In this document: positions 1 through 9,444 of the stretch, in pieces
Layout: every line of letters starts with the position of its first letter
How positions within the stretch are numbered: the stretch's first letter is position 1
NCBI GenBank assembly: GCA_963844625.1
Contig: CAWJPF010000011.1
Coordinates: 1 to 64,000, forward strand
Source of the DNA: Palsa-504 sp963844625
GTDB lineage: Bacteria; Actinomycetota; Actinomycetes; Streptosporangiales; Streptosporangiaceae
Direction of reading: 5' to 3'
DNA: 64,000 nucleotides
Notes under the pieces: model-generated
Database searches by the model: none
Seen by the model: the letters and a program-made list of their open reading frames with translations, nothing else
Told to the model about the DNA's origin: nothing
Program-made: the position numbers and the translations under genes

Positions 1-353
1 TGCCACTCCCGGCCCGACCGGGCCAGCCGGGACATCTCGATGCCCAGCACGATCCCCACATGATCCAGCCCTACCTCGGCGACCAGCCGCGCGAAGCCCG
101 GACGCGCGTCGGCGCCGGAGGCCGAATGCCCCAGGTCCTCATCGATCACCAGCACCCGCGACGGCGCCCACCCCAGCGTGACCGCGCGCTCGGCCAGCCC
201 GTACTGCAGCCGCGTGGACTCGGCGTGATCGGCCACCTGAGCCGCGGTGGACTGGCGGACATAGACCGCCGCCAGGCGGTCACGATGCCAGGGCTGGATC
301 TTGCCCTCCGCCCGCTCCCAGGGCAGCCTCGCCGTGACGCTCACCGCGCTCAC
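1..353 (-). CDS. Serine recombinase (resolvase/invertase family), N-terminal part, runs off the window
   Basis: Reading leftward from a GTG near 353 gives a short leader, then the motif KIQPWHRDRLAAVYVRQST, which is the first beta strand and catalytic serine (VRQS) of serine recombinases. Further on come a DEDLGHSASG segment and an IEMSRLAR motif typical of the catalytic domain. Proteins with this start are usually large serine recombinases of transposons or integrative elements that cut and exchange DNA through a phosphoserine link. Only about 117 residues are inside the window, so the DNA-binding part is unseen. A second GTG at 344 is also possible. The gene overlaps a small upstream ORF on the same strand, a common arrangement for such elements. 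It sits next to a transposase fragment, so this edge of the window is mobile DNA. Confidence 0.75.
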   Translation of the reverse strand, partial: MSAVSVTARLPWERAEGKIQPWHRDRLAAVYVRQSTAAQVADHAESTRLQYGLAERAVTLGWAPSRVLVIDEDLGHSASGADARPGFARLVAEVGLDHVGIVLGIEMSRLARSGREW

Positions 354-567
354 CCCCGCTCCCGCCCATCGCGCGCACCATCCGCTCGACCAGCAGGCCC
401 AGCAGACGACCCGCGAGCACCCGGTCGACCTCCGGGAACGACTCCCATGCCGGCGCGGTCACCCGCGCCTGCCGGCTAAGGGGGCACAGCAGCATCTCCA
501 GGCACCGCTCACCTCCCTCATCCGCCCCGGCCCGCACCTCACGCAGCCGCCGGACATCTGCGACCAC
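280..567 (-). CDS. Small hypothetical protein upstream of and overlapping the recombinase gene
   Basis: A 95-residue frame starts at a GTG at 567 (MVADVRRLREVRAG) and ends at 280, overlapping the recombinase start by about 70 bases in another frame. The protein has an acidic, helical first half with a CLEMLLCPLSR segment and a glycine-rich tail. No catalytic motif is visible and I do not recognise a family. The overlap and same-strand order suggest translational coupling to the recombinase, perhaps as an accessory protein of the element. It could also be a chance frame in GC-rich DNA, so confidence is modest. Confidence 0.4.
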   Translation of the reverse strand: MVADVRRLREVRAGADEGGERCLEMLLCPLSRQARVTAPAWESFPEVDRVLAGRLLGLLVERMVRAMGGSGGERGERHGEAALGAGGGQDPALAS

Positions 568-629
568 GGCCAGCAGGCCGTCAATTCCTAGGACAGCAGG
601 AGGATCCCCTCGGCTCGATACGCCTATGT

Positions 630-1244
630 ATGCAGTCTGGCTTGCCCCTTGAACATATGTTCCGGTTCTGCAAGCAGCAGCTCGGCTGGACCCGCCCGAA
701 GCTCCGCGACCCGGCCGCCGCCGACCGCTGGACCTGGCTCGTCATCACCGCCTACGTCCAGCTGCACCTCGCCCGCGATCTCGCGGGCGACATCCGGCTC
801 CCCTGGCAGCAGCCGTGCGCTCCCGGCCGCCTCACCCCGTCCCGGGTCCGCCGGGGCTACCGGCGCATCCGCCAGGACCTGCCCGTTCCCGCCAGCGCGC
901 CGAAACCCTCCCGGCCCGGCCCCGGCCGCCCGAAGGGCTCGAAGAACCAAAAGCCCGCCACCCGCCACGACGTCGGCAAAACCGTCAAGCGCGAGGAACC
1001 GAAGAAGAAGACCCGCAGGCAGGCACCCTTAAATAACAAGCTTAGAAACAAAACCCTGGAAATAGGCGAGGCTATGAATACCGCTAAGCAGGCCATGGCG
1101 AACATGGAATACGTACGCAGGCTGCTCGAGCAAAAGCAGCCCGGATTCGCCGCATCGCTGGAATTGGCCGCGCGGCTGGTGGAACGGAAACTCCGCAAGC
1201 CGGCCGTGGCGTCGCGGAATGTCCTCGATTCCGCCGCCGCATGA
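630..1244 (+). pseudogene. Transposase remnant, C-terminal part only
   Basis: The first ~110 residues (LEHMFRFCKQQLGWTRP, then ADRWTWLVITAY, then a PSRPGPGRPKGSKNQK tail) match the C-terminal third of a DDE transposase type common in actinomycetes, including the last catalytic glutamate region LEH. The N-terminal two thirds, with the other catalytic acids, are absent, so this is a dead fragment. After about 1020 the sequence becomes distinctly less GC-rich, and the remaining ~70 residues (ending RNVLDSAAA) no longer look like the transposase tail. They may be a separate small ORF starting at the ATG at 1074. The frame ends four bases into the start of the WhiB gene. Together with the recombinase this marks a site of past insertions. 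Confidence 0.65.
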
Positions 1245-1717
1245 CCGGCCACGGCGGCATGTTGACACGCGGTCTGAAGACCTGGGCCGCCATCGTCCCT
1301 CCGTCTCCGTTCAGCTGCGACCCGGACGCCGATCGGGGATTGTGGGCTCGGCTCATCCGGCGAGCGCGGTGCGCGGACAGCAGGCTCGACGCGGATCAGT
1401 GGTTCCCGGTCAGCACCCAGGCGGAAGATGCCCGCCGTGAGGCCGCCGACGCGATCGCCGTCTGCCGGGCCTGCCCCGTCCGCAGCCTGTGCCTGGACCT
1501 GTCGCTGCGGCACTGGGACATTGGGCGGCACGGCATCTGGGGCGGCCTGGTGGCGGCCGACCGAGCCAGCTTGCGGCGCGGGCTCCTCGCCCGCAAGGCA
1601 AGCGCTGCCGAGCCGCAGACCGGGGTACCGACCCGGGTCTTTCACGGGCGCCACCCGCCGTCCGGAGCGCGATCCTGGAGGCAAGCAGAAGGAGGGCGCG
1701 ATGAACGAGACTTGTGA
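1241..1717 (+). CDS. WhiB-family iron-sulfur transcriptional regulator
   Basis: A 158-residue protein carries the WhiB signature. It has a first cysteine in ARCADS, then VCRACPVRSLC giving C-x2-C-x5-C, followed by the G-I-W-G-G turn. The four cysteines would bind a [4Fe-4S] cluster that senses redox state or NO, and the basic tail after GIWGG would contact DNA or a sigma factor. The start could be the ATG at 1241, which overlaps the preceding frame, or the ATG at 1259. Neither has a good ribosome binding site. A rather long C-terminal tail after GIWGG is unusual. The DUF7455-like gene begins 17 bases before this frame ends, so the two are probably cotranscribed. Confidence 0.85.
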   Translation: MTGHGGMLTRGLKTWAAIVPPSPFSCDPDADRGLWARLIRRARCADSRLDADQWFPVSTQAEDARREAADAIAVCRACPVRSLCLDLSLRHWDIGRHGIWGGLVAADRASLRRGLLARKASAAEPQTGVPTRVFHGRHPPSGARSWRQAEGGRDERDL

Positions 1718-1907
1718 CCGGTGCGGACCCGCGGTCCGCGCGGCTTACCGCGCCAACGGGAGCGGCGAGCTTTACGTATGCGGGCACTGCGCGCGCCGGC
1801 TGCGGGCGGCGCTGTCCGCGCAAGGCTGGACCATCGGGCTCATCGGCGAGCCTGACCCCGTGCCGCAAGCTACCCGGCACCTGTTTAGCTGGCGACGGGC
1901 ATCCTGA
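1701..1907 (+). CDS. Small zinc-ribbon protein, DUF7455-like
   Basis: The 68-residue protein begins MNETCDRCGP and continues to YVCGHCARRL, giving two CxxC pairs spaced as in a zinc ribbon and resembling the actinobacterial DUF7455 family, whose function is unknown. The start at 1701 is supported by an excellent ribosome binding site (GAAGGAGGG) just upstream. It overlaps the end of the WhiB gene and its own 3' end overlaps the end of the convergent LuxR-type gene by 23 bases. The frame was missed by longer overlapping readings because it lies inside one of them. Confidence 0.75.
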   Translation: MNETCDRCGPAVRAAYRANGSGELYVCGHCARRLRAALSAQGWTIGLIGEPDPVPQATRHLFSWRRAS

Positions 1908-4749
1908 CGTCCGCAATCTCCAGCCACCTGTGGCAGGTGATGATGAGCGTCTCGCCTTCCGCGCCGGCTAACACGCGGCCTGGGTCGCTGGGCAGGGCCT
2001 GCCAGAGCTGGGCGCGGGAGGTGATGCCGAGCTTGGCGAAGACCTTGCCCAGGTGGTACTGGACGGTGCGGGTGCTGATGAACAGCCGGGCGCCGATCTG
2101 CGGGTTTGACAGGCCGTCCCGGGCCAGCCGCGCGACCTGGGCCTCCTGGGCGGTCAGCTCGACCGTGGTCTCGACCGTGCGCTTGCGGGCGGTCTCGCCG
2201 GTGGCCTGCAGCTCGCGGCGGGCCCGCTCGGCGAACGCCCCGATGCCCATCGCGTCCAGCATCTCGTAGGCCGTGCGCAGCTGATCCCGCGCCTCGGTAC
2301 GCCGGCGCTCCCGGCGCAGCCACTCCCCGTACAGCAGATACGCGCGGGCCAGCTGGGCGCGGACCGGCGTCCGGGCCAGGTGCTCGATCGACTCCCGATA
2401 GCACCGCTCCGCGGCGTCACCGTCGCTGAGCAGGGCGCGGGCCCGGGCCTCGATCCCTAGCACCCACTCGGTGGGCGTCACCCGGGTGCGTTCGGTCAGC
2501 CACTCCAGGGCGGCCCGCAGGAGCGCGACCGCACCGGTCCTGGCCGCCGCCTCGACCAGCTCGGGCACGATATGAGACCCGTACCCCATCGGCTCGCGCT
2601 CGAAGGCCCGTCCCGCCGCCGCACACGCGGCGGCGTGCTGCCCGAGGCCGTTGTACAGCACCGAGCTCGCGTAGGCCGCGAGGCTGACCAGCCGGATCAC
2701 ACCGCGGGCCGTCGCCTCCTGCGAGATGGCGTCGATCAGGTCAGACGCCTCCCGCTCCTGGCCCCGCCAGGCCGCGAGCATCATCGCGGTATCCGCGATC
2801 GGCGGGTTCCCTGTGGCCTCCGCGATCAGGCGATCCTCTTCGACCAGCCGCGCCCCCGCGGCCAGCTCGCCGGCCAGGATGTGGGTTCTGGCCAGGTAGT
2901 TGAGCGCGAAGGTAAGGTGCATGAGCGCGCCCGTGTCGCGCGCGAACTGAACCTGGCCGGCCGCCAGGACATGCCAGGACTCGAAGTCCCACAGCTCCAT
3001 GGCGATGATCTGGCCGATTCTCCCGCCGGCGAGCCAGAGCCAGCGGTCGGCTTCAGCCGAGCTGACATCCAGCGCGAGAAACATCTCGAGCGCCCGGTTA
3101 AGACCCGGAGCGGCCGCCGCGTATCCCTTCGTCAGCCGCAGCGCGACCGTGTTGAGCAGGACGTCCACCGCACGAGGCGGCTCGGGGCCCGACGGCGCGG
3201 TACGCGCGGCCTCGGCCGCCTCCCGCACGCCGGGACTGCCCATGTCGTTGGCCCACACCGCGGCCACCAGCGCGTCCAGATGCGCCGCGCGGGACAGGTT
3301 GACGTTGACCGGTTCGAGCCGCCGGGCCGCGCTGAGCAGCAACGGGGCCGCGTCGCTGCCGCGTCGCTGGTCCAGGGCGATCTGCCCGCGCAGCCGTTCC
3401 ATCTCGGCCGCCTGCAGCTGGTCCTGCGGCCCGGCCTCGACCGCGATCAGCAGTCCCAGCGCCGCATCCAGGGCCCCGGCGTCGCACTTGGCCCGCGCCG
3501 CGGCGAGCAGCCGCTGGGCCCGGCGGACGGGGTTGGGAGTCAGCAGCGCCGCGTGCTCCAGGAACGCGGCCGCCGCGGCCAGCCCGCCGCGGGCCTGCGC
3601 CCGCCCCGCCGAGCGCTCCAGCTCCGCCGCGACATCCTCATCAGGCCCGGGCGCGGCCTGGGCCCGGTGCCACGCCCGCCGGTCGGGATCCAGCAGCGGA
3701 TCGGTGACCTCCGCCAGCGCGCCATGCACCTGCTGCCGGTCCGGCAAGGACGCGGACCGGTAGGCCGCCGAGCGCACCAGCGGATGCCGGAACCGCACCT
3801 GGGCGCCAAACTCGACCAGGCCCGCCTCGACGGCCGGCGCCGCGGCTTCGGCACCGATGCCGAGCCGGCCGACCGCCCGCCACACCAGCAGCGGATCCCC
3901 GGCCGGCTCCGCCGCCGCCACGAGCAGCAGCCGCCGGGCCGGCGCGGGCAGCGCCTCGACCCGGCGTCCGAAGCTTTCCTCGATCCGCCCGGACAGCGGC
4001 CCCGCGGCAGGCAGCCCGAACCCGCCCGCCAGCTGCGCCGACGTCAGCCCCCGCGGCAGCTCGAGCAACGCCAGCGGGTTGCCGCGGGTCTCGGCCACGA
4101 TCCGGTCCCGGACCCGCGCGTCCAGCGGCCCGGCCAGCGCCGAGTCCAGCAGCGCCCGCGCCTCACCTTCCGCCAGTCCCGCCACCACCAGTTCCGGCAA
4201 CCCGGTCAGTTCGTCGCCGGAAAACCGGGCCGCAAAGACCAGGCCGACCGGGTCCGCCGCCAGCCGCCGCGCGACGAACCCCAGGGCCTGTGCCGACGCG
4301 CGGTCAAGCCACTGCTCGTCATCCACCACGCAGACCAGCGGGCGCTCTCCCGCCACCTCCGACAGCAGGCCCAGCACGGCCAGACCCACCAGGAACCGGT
4401 CCGGCGCCGGACCGGCGCTGATACCGAACGCGGTCAGCAGCGCATCACGCTGCGGCTCCGGCAGACGCTCTAGGTGATCCAGCATGGGCGCGCACAGCTG
4501 ATGCAACCCCGCGAACGCCAGCTCCATCTCCGACTGCACCCCGGCCACCCGCACCACCCGGCAGCTCGCTGCCCGCCCCGCCATGTACTCAAGCAACGCC
4601 GACTTGCCCACACCCGGCTCACCCCGCACGACCAGGACCCGGCTCTCACCCCCCCGGACCGCCGCCACGAACCGGCCCAGCACCCTCATCTCACCGCTTC
4701 GCCCCCGCAGCTGCACGCCGCGTCCCCGCCCACCCGACTGCATGACCAT
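1885..4749 (-). CDS. LuxR-family AAA-ATPase regulator, paralogue 1 (intact)
   Basis: This 954-residue protein has an N-terminal AAA ATPase domain with Walker A GEPGVGKS at residues 43-50 and Walker B LVCVVDD near 138-144. A long alanine-rich helical (TPR-like) middle follows. The C-terminal LuxR helix-turn-helix (ELTAQEAQVARLARDG...STRTVQYHLGKVFAKLG) lies around 864-920. The plan is that of large ATP-binding LuxR (LAL/MalT-type) regulators, in which ligand and ATP binding drive multimerisation on DNA. The ATG at 4743 is an alternative start. It is one of four close paralogues in this window. After the HTH it has a ~30-residue tail (GETLIITCHRW) not present in the others. No target or ligand can be read from the sequence. 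Confidence 0.9.
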   Translation of the reverse strand: MVMQSGGRGRGVQLRGRSGEMRVLGRFVAAVRGGESRVLVVRGEPGVGKSALLEYMAGRAASCRVVRVAGVQSEMELAFAGLHQLCAPMLDHLERLPEPQRDALLTAFGISAGPAPDRFLVGLAVLGLLSEVAGERPLVCVVDDEQWLDRASAQALGFVARRLAADPVGLVFAARFSGDELTGLPELVVAGLAEGEARALLDSALAGPLDARVRDRIVAETRGNPLALLELPRGLTSAQLAGGFGLPAAGPLSGRIEESFGRRVEALPAPARRLLLVAAAEPAGDPLLVWRAVGRLGIGAEAAAPAVEAGLVEFGAQVRFRHPLVRSAAYRSASLPDRQQVHGALAEVTDPLLDPDRRAWHRAQAAPGPDEDVAAELERSAGRAQARGGLAAAAAFLEHAALLTPNPVRRAQRLLAAARAKCDAGALDAALGLLIAVEAGPQDQLQAAEMERLRGQIALDQRRGSDAAPLLLSAARRLEPVNVNLSRAAHLDALVAAVWANDMGSPGVREAAEAARTAPSGPEPPRAVDVLLNTVALRLTKGYAAAAPGLNRALEMFLALDVSSAEADRWLWLAGGRIGQIIAMELWDFESWHVLAAGQVQFARDTGALMHLTFALNYLARTHILAGELAAGARLVEEDRLIAEATGNPPIADTAMMLAAWRGQEREASDLIDAISQEATARGVIRLVSLAAYASSVLYNGLGQHAAACAAAGRAFEREPMGYGSHIVPELVEAAARTGAVALLRAALEWLTERTRVTPTEWVLGIEARARALLSDGDAAERCYRESIEHLARTPVRAQLARAYLLYGEWLRRERRRTEARDQLRTAYEMLDAMGIGAFAERARRELQATGETARKRTVETTVELTAQEAQVARLARDGLSNPQIGARLFISTRTVQYHLGKVFAKLGITSRAQLWQALPSDPGRVLAGAEGETLIITCHRWLEIADVRMPVAS

Positions 4750-4840
4750 CAGCCCGGCCCTATCCCGCAGCCCCGGCGCCCATCGCCGCCCGGTGATACA
4801 GCGACGCCGCCCCCCGATCGCCCGGCCGGGCGTGAACGCT

Positions 4841-4862
4841 CACACGGCCTCCCAGCCGGACA
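4841..4862. repeat. Upstream sequence shared with LuxR paralogue 3 (copy A)
   Basis: A 22-base stretch beginning CACACGGCCTCCCAGCCGG is identical to one at 16304-16325. Each lies about 90-120 bases upstream of the start of a LuxR-type paralogue (paralogues 1 and 3) in the same orientation relative to the gene. A weaker match continues to a shared AGCCTAAC. It is probably a leftover of the duplication or a shared promoter element. The rest of the 4750-5034 gap shows no gene. Confidence 0.6.
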
Positions 4863-5010
4863 CCCAGACCTGCGCCACCACTTGAGTACCAGCCTAACGC
4901 GCGGCGCGGCGCATCCTGGGAGGGTGCGGGCAGGAGCTGGCCCGGGTCAAGGTGAGCAACTGCGCGCCATCGGCTTCACGATCTAGGCCTGTCCCCGGGC
5001 GGGAACCAGG

Positions 5011-5029
5011 GACCGTTCGGCAGAAAAAG
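5011..5029. repeat. Dispersed intergenic motif GACCGTTCGG plus A-tract (copy 1 of 5)
   Basis: GACCGTTCGG followed by CAGAAAAAGA. The core CCGTTCGG is palindromic and is followed on the plus strand by an A-rich run. Related copies are at 9169-9200, 28460-28491, 37263-37281 and 46442-46458. This copy lies just beyond the 3' end of the decayed SDR gene. Confidence 0.45.
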
Positions 5030-5034
5030 AATTA

Positions 5035-5455
5035 TCACCAGCCGCCAAATGACAATCCGCCGTTCACGCTGATCGTCTGGCCGGTCACCTGCGCCGCGTC
5101 CTCGGAGGCTAGGAAGGCGGTCACCGCGGCCACCTCCTCCGCGGCCGGCGGGCGGCCCATCGGGAAGCGGCCGGTCACCTTGGCGAAAAGGTCCTGCTGG
5201 AAGCCCCCGCCGGCGAAGAGCTTGTCCATCGTCGGGGTGTCAGAGGTGAGGGTCAGGGCGACGCAGTTGACCCGGATCTTGTCCAGGCGAATTCCTTGGC
5301 CAGCGGAGATGACGGCCGCGCCATCGAGCTGCACGGATCGACGATGGCGGCCACCTGGCTGTTGGTAGTGACGGCATGGACGGCTGCGTCACCGGACAGC
5401 TCCTTGCCAGCGGTTGGGGCACGCTGCCGTCAGGCTAACCTTCCCGGTGGTCATA
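5035..5455 (-). pseudogene. Decayed short-chain dehydrogenase/reductase (SDR)
   Basis: The reading starts at an ATG at 5455 with MTTGKVSLT, the usual first residues of an SDR. It soon loses frame and resumes near 5300 as AGQGIRLDKIRVNCVA, ending with the characteristic SDR tail DAAQVTGQTISVNGGLSFGGW. The Rossmann TGxxxGxG motif, the NNAG motif and the YxxxK catalytic pair are all missing, and at least two frame changes are needed to join the pieces, so the gene cannot encode an active enzyme. Its start overlaps the stop of the NUDIX gene (ATGA), so the intact ancestor was probably translationally coupled to it. Confidence 0.75.
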
Positions 5456-6092
5456 GGTCCATGACCCTGGCCGCATCCCACGGCCGCTCCCACCCGGCCA
5501 GCGCGAGCAGGCGGTCCACGAGCGCCGCCGTGAAACCCCAGATCAGCATCCCCCTGACCTGGAACGCGGGCAACAGGAAACCACCGGGCCCGCGCGTCAT
5601 CAGCCGGGCGACGGGGTTGGCCAGTTCGGTGACGCTCACCCGGGCCACGGCGGCTACCTCGCCCGCGTCCACGGGCGCGACCACGCCCGGCTGCCGCCAC
5701 CAGGCGAGCACGGGCACGACCCGGAAGCCGGTCGGCGGGATGAACGCTTCGGGCATCGTGCCGACCACGTCGACGCCGGCCGGATCAAGACCGACTTCCT
5801 CGGCCGCTTCTCGCAGCGCCGCCGCGACGGGCCCGGCATCCCCGGCGTCGACGGCCCCGCCCGGGAAGGCCGACTGGCCCGCATGCAGCCGAAGCCCGGC
5901 GCTGCGCACAATGAACAGCAGGTCAGGGCCTGCTGGGCCGGTACCGAACAAGACCAGCACCGCCGACGCCCGGCCGCCGGCCGCGGGCGGCACCAGCTGA
6001 GGGGAAAGCTCCAACGTCTGCGCCGCGGCCGCCAGCTCGCGCAACCACGCCGGCACGGGCTCGGGCTCAGCGGGCTCGGGCTCAGCGGGCAC
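5451..6092 (-). CDS. NUDIX hydrolase, CoA pyrophosphatase-like
   Basis: This 213-residue protein carries the Nudix box GGAVDAGDAG...REAAEEVGL near residues 78-100, which binds Mg2+ and hydrolyses nucleoside diphosphates linked to another group. The context LRLHAGQSAFPGG before the box and the overall length match the CoA pyrophosphatase (NudL-like) subfamily, which cleaves CoA to 4'-phosphopantetheine and 3',5'-ADP. The start is a GTG at 6092 with a weak ribosome binding site. The first residues are a Pro-Glu repeat (AEPEPAEPEP), probably disordered. The stop overlaps the start of the SDR remnant. Substrate assignment is inferred from subfamily motifs only. Confidence 0.85.
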   Translation of the reverse strand: MPAEPEPAEPEPVPAWLRELAAAAQTLELSPQLVPPAAGGRASAVLVLFGTGPAGPDLLFIVRSAGLRLHAGQSAFPGGAVDAGDAGPVAAALREAAEEVGLDPAGVDVVGTMPEAFIPPTGFRVVPVLAWWRQPGVVAPVDAGEVAAVARVSVTELANPVARLMTRGPGGFLLPAFQVRGMLIWGFTAALVDRLLALAGWERPWDAARVMDL

Positions 6093-6315
6093 GAGGCCAG
6101 CTTAGACACCCTGGGCCGCGGCGCCGCAGTACGGGGCGGACTGTGACACGAGGTGCCTGCCTCTTAGCGAGAGGCGACGGCCTGGTCGCTAAGCTGAGTC
6201 AGCGGCGGTGTCTTGCACGCGCTTGAGCCGCTCGTGGAGGCGTTGATCAAGATGGCCGGGAAGCTCGCGCCGGGTCGGCAGTCAGGTCACGGCGTCAACG
6301 CCGGGGGTGCTATCG

Positions 6316-9164
6316 ATGCGTAGTACCGGGCCGGCGGGCGAAGACTCCCGGCGACGGGGACACGCGAGCGGGCTGATAGGCCGGCGTGCCGAACGCGGCG
6401 TGCTTGATCAGCTCATCGACGCCGTGCGGGCGGGCGGGAGCCAGGTCCTGGTGGTACACGGTGAGCCGGGGGTGGGCAAGACCGCGCTGCTTGACTACCT
6501 GGCCGGGCGGGCATCGGGCTGCCGGGTGGTACGGGCGGCGGGGGTGCAGTCAGAGATGGAGCTGGCCTTCGCCGGGTTGCATCAGCTGCTGGCACCCATG
6601 CTGGACCGGGCTGACCGGCTGCCGGCGCCGCAGCGCGAGGCGCTGCGGACCGCGTTCGGCCTCAGCGCCGGCCCGGTACCGGATCGCTTCCTGGTAGGCC
6701 TGGCGGTACTGGGGGTGTTGTCGGAGGTGGCCTCCGAGCGGCCGCTGATCTGCGTGGTCGATGATCAGCAGTGGCTGGACCGGGCCTCGGCGCAGGCGCT
6801 GGGGTTCGCAGCGCGGCGGCTGGCGGCCGACCCGGTGGGCCTGGTCTTCGGGGCCCTGGTGGCGGACGAGGAACTGGCGGGGCTGCCGGAGCTGGCGGTG
6901 GAGGGCCTGGGGGAGGACGACGCGCGGTCGCTGCTGGAGTCGGTGCTGACCGGGCCGGTGGACGATCAGGTCCGGGACCTGATCGTCGCCGAGACCAGGG
7001 GGAACCCGCTGGCATTGCTGGAGTTGCCGCGGGGGCTGCTGCCCGAGCAGCTGGCGGGCGGGTTCGGACTGCCGGGTGCGGGGCTGTTGCCGGGTGCGGG
7101 GCTATTGCCGGGCCGGATCGAGGAGAGTTTCCGGCGGCAGCTCGAGGGCCTGCCGGCTGAGTCCCGGCGGCTGCTGCAGCTGGCGGCAGCCGATCCGTCC
7201 GGCGACCCGCTGCTGGTGTGGCGGGCCGCGGGGCGGCTGGGGATCCCGGCCGAGGCCGGGACGCCCCCGGCCGAGGCGGCCCTGGTGGAATTCGGCGCGC
7301 GGGTGCGGTTCCGGCATCCGCTGGCGCGGTCGGCGGCTTACCGGTCCGCGCCGGTTCAGGACAGGCAGAAGATGCACCGCGCGCTGGCGGAGGCCACCGA
7401 TCCGGCGGTTGATCCTGATCGCCGGGCCTGGCACCGGGCCGAGGCCGCGCCGGGTCCGGACGAGGAGGTCGCGGCCGAGCTGGAGCACTGGGCGGGCCGG
7501 GCGCAGGCGCGCGGGGGCCTGGCCGCCGCGGCCGCGTTCCTGGAGCGGGCGGCGTTGCTGACACCTGCCCCGGGCCGCCGGGCGCAGCGGCTGCTCGCGG
7601 CGGCCCAGGCCAGCCGGGAGGCCGGCGAGCTGGATGCGGCGCTGCGGCTACTGGTCGCGGTGGAGGCCGAGCGACTGGACGCACGGCAGGCTGCGGAGGT
7701 GGAGCGCCTGCGCGGGCTGATCGCCTCTGACCAGCGCCGCGAAAACGACGCGGCCAGGCTGCTGCTCAGCGCGGCCCGGCGGCTGGAGCCGCTCGACCCC
7801 GGCCTAGCCCGCGAGACGTACCTGGAGTCACTCGTGGCCGCGACACTGGCCGGCGATCTGGGCCGGCCAGGCGGCAGACGGGAGGTGGCCGAGGCCGCGT
7901 GCGCCGCGCCGCCTGGTCCCGACCCGCCGCGCGCGGTTGACGTGCTGCTCGACGCGCTGGCACTGCGGCTGACGCAGGGGTACGCGGCAGCCGCGCCGGC
8001 TCTGGCCCGGGCCCTGGAGCTGCTTCTCACCATGGACGTCAGCACTGAGGAGGCCCGCCGCTGGCTCTGGCTCGCCGGCGGAGAGCCGGCAGCATCGCCA
8101 TCGAACTATGGGACGCCGAGTCCTGGCATGCCCTGGCGGCACGCCAGGTTCAGGTCGCCCGTGACACCGGCGCGCTCGTGCAATTGCGGTTCGCCATCAC
8201 CCACCTCGGCCTGTACCACATTGTCGGGGGCGTGTTGAGCACAGCGGAGCAGCTGATCGAAGAAGACCGCGTGATCGCAGAGGCGACCGGTCCGCCGCAC
8301 GTTGCTTATGCCGCGATGATGCTCGCGGCCTGGCAGGGCCGGGAGCAAGAGGCCTCCGAGCTGATCGAGGCCGTCGTACAGATAGCGACCGAACGTGACA
8401 CGGGCATACTGGTCGTCTTCGCGGCCTGTGCGAGGGCGGTGCTGTCCAACGGCCTCGGCCGCCACGACGCTGCGCGGGACGCCACGTGGGGGGTATTTGA
8501 GCGCGACTATCTGGGGTACGGACACCTGGTCGTGCCCGAGCTGGCCGAGGCGGCGGCCAGGACCGGCCACGCAGCGCAGGTCCAGGCCGCGCTCGAATGG
8601 CTGTCCGAGCGCACCAGGGTGACCCCGACCGCGTGGGCGGTGGGCATCGAAGCCCGCATCCGCGCGCTGCTCAGCGACGGCCCAGCCGCCGACCGCTGGT
8701 ACCGCAAGTCGATCGAGCACCTGGGCCAGACCCCGGTCCGCGCCCAGCTGGCTCGCTCTCACCTGCTCTACGGTGAATGGCTGCGCCGTGAGCGGCGCCG
8801 CGCCGAAGCGCGGGAGCAGCTGCGTACCGCCCACGAGATGCTGGACGCGATGGGCATGGCGGCGTTCGCCGAGCGGGCCCGGCGTGAGCTGCTGGCCACC
8901 GGGGAGACCGCCCGCAAACGCACCGCCCCGGCCGCGCGTACCACCGCCGCCCAGACCAGTGCGGCGCTGACCGCCCAGGAGGCGCAGGTCGCGTGGCTGG
9001 CCCGGGATGGCCTGTCCAACCCGGAGATCGGCGCCCGGCTGTTCATCAGCCCGCGCACCGCCCAGCACCACCTGAGCAGCGTGTTCACCAAGCTCGGCAT
9101 CAGCTCCCGGAACCAGCTGCACTACGTGCTGCCCAGCGATTCCGGCGCGGTCACGCCGCGGTAG
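6316..9164 (+). pseudogene. LuxR-family AAA-ATPase regulator, paralogue 2 (single frameshift)
   Basis: The first frame runs from 6307/6316 to 8238 with Walker A GEPGVGKT and Walker B LICVVDD. It matches paralogue 1 closely up to WLWLAGG, then turns into unrelated residues and stops. A second frame, open across 8082 and continuing to 9164, resumes exactly where the first leaves off (AGSIAIELWDAESWHALAA) and ends with an intact LuxR helix-turn-helix (ALTAQEAQVAWLARDG...FTKLGISSR). One base appears to be missing at about 8080-8082, in GGCGGAGAG. Either the gene is freshly inactivated, or this is a sequencing error or a recoding site. A DNA-binding C-terminal fragment could still be made from an internal start near 8178. 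Confidence 0.85.
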
Positions 9165-9168
9165 TCGT

Positions 9169-9200
9169 GGGCGGTTAACGACGGCCGTTCGGCCAAAAAA
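9169..9200. repeat. Dispersed intergenic motif, long form (copy 2 of 5)
   Basis: GGGCGGTTAACGACGG followed by CCGTTCGGCC and six A's, five bases after the LuxR paralogue 2 stop codon. It is almost base-for-base the same as 28460-28491, including the GGTTAACGAC part. A run of A's on the plus strand follows the palindromic core, so it is not a standard rho-independent terminator for the upstream gene. Confidence 0.55.
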
Positions 9201-9363
9201 TCAGCCTCGGCCGGTGTGGTCGGCCGGCTTGTCGTCGGCCGGGCAGCCGTGCGGCGAGGGGTGCCGTTGGACCCGGTCGTGCCCTGGTCTCCATCCCGGG
9301 GGCACCCGTAGCCGAGCGCCCCCGGGCGACCGGGGACCGCAGACCCGGGGTCTGACCGGGGCC

Positions 9364-9377
9364 TGACACAGGTGTCA
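9364..9377. promoter_or_regulatory. Candidate operator, 14-bp inverted repeat upstream of the poxB operon
   Basis: TGACACAGGTGTCA is a perfect inverted repeat (6-base arms, 2-base centre) located about 70 bases before the start of the small membrane gene at 9445. The position fits a regulator site for the membrane peptide-poxB pair. The binding protein is unknown. Confidence 0.45.
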
Positions 9378-9444
9378 CGAGGGTGTCCGCGGCGCGACGA
9401 TGGAGGTCGGAACACGACATCTCCGCGGAAGGAGAGCCAGCGCC

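Noticed and set aside
2572..4473. 633-codon open frame on the plus strand opposite LuxR paralogue 1
   Set aside because: It is the Arg/Pro/Gln-rich shadow expected from high third-position GC opposite a real gene, with no recognisable domain.
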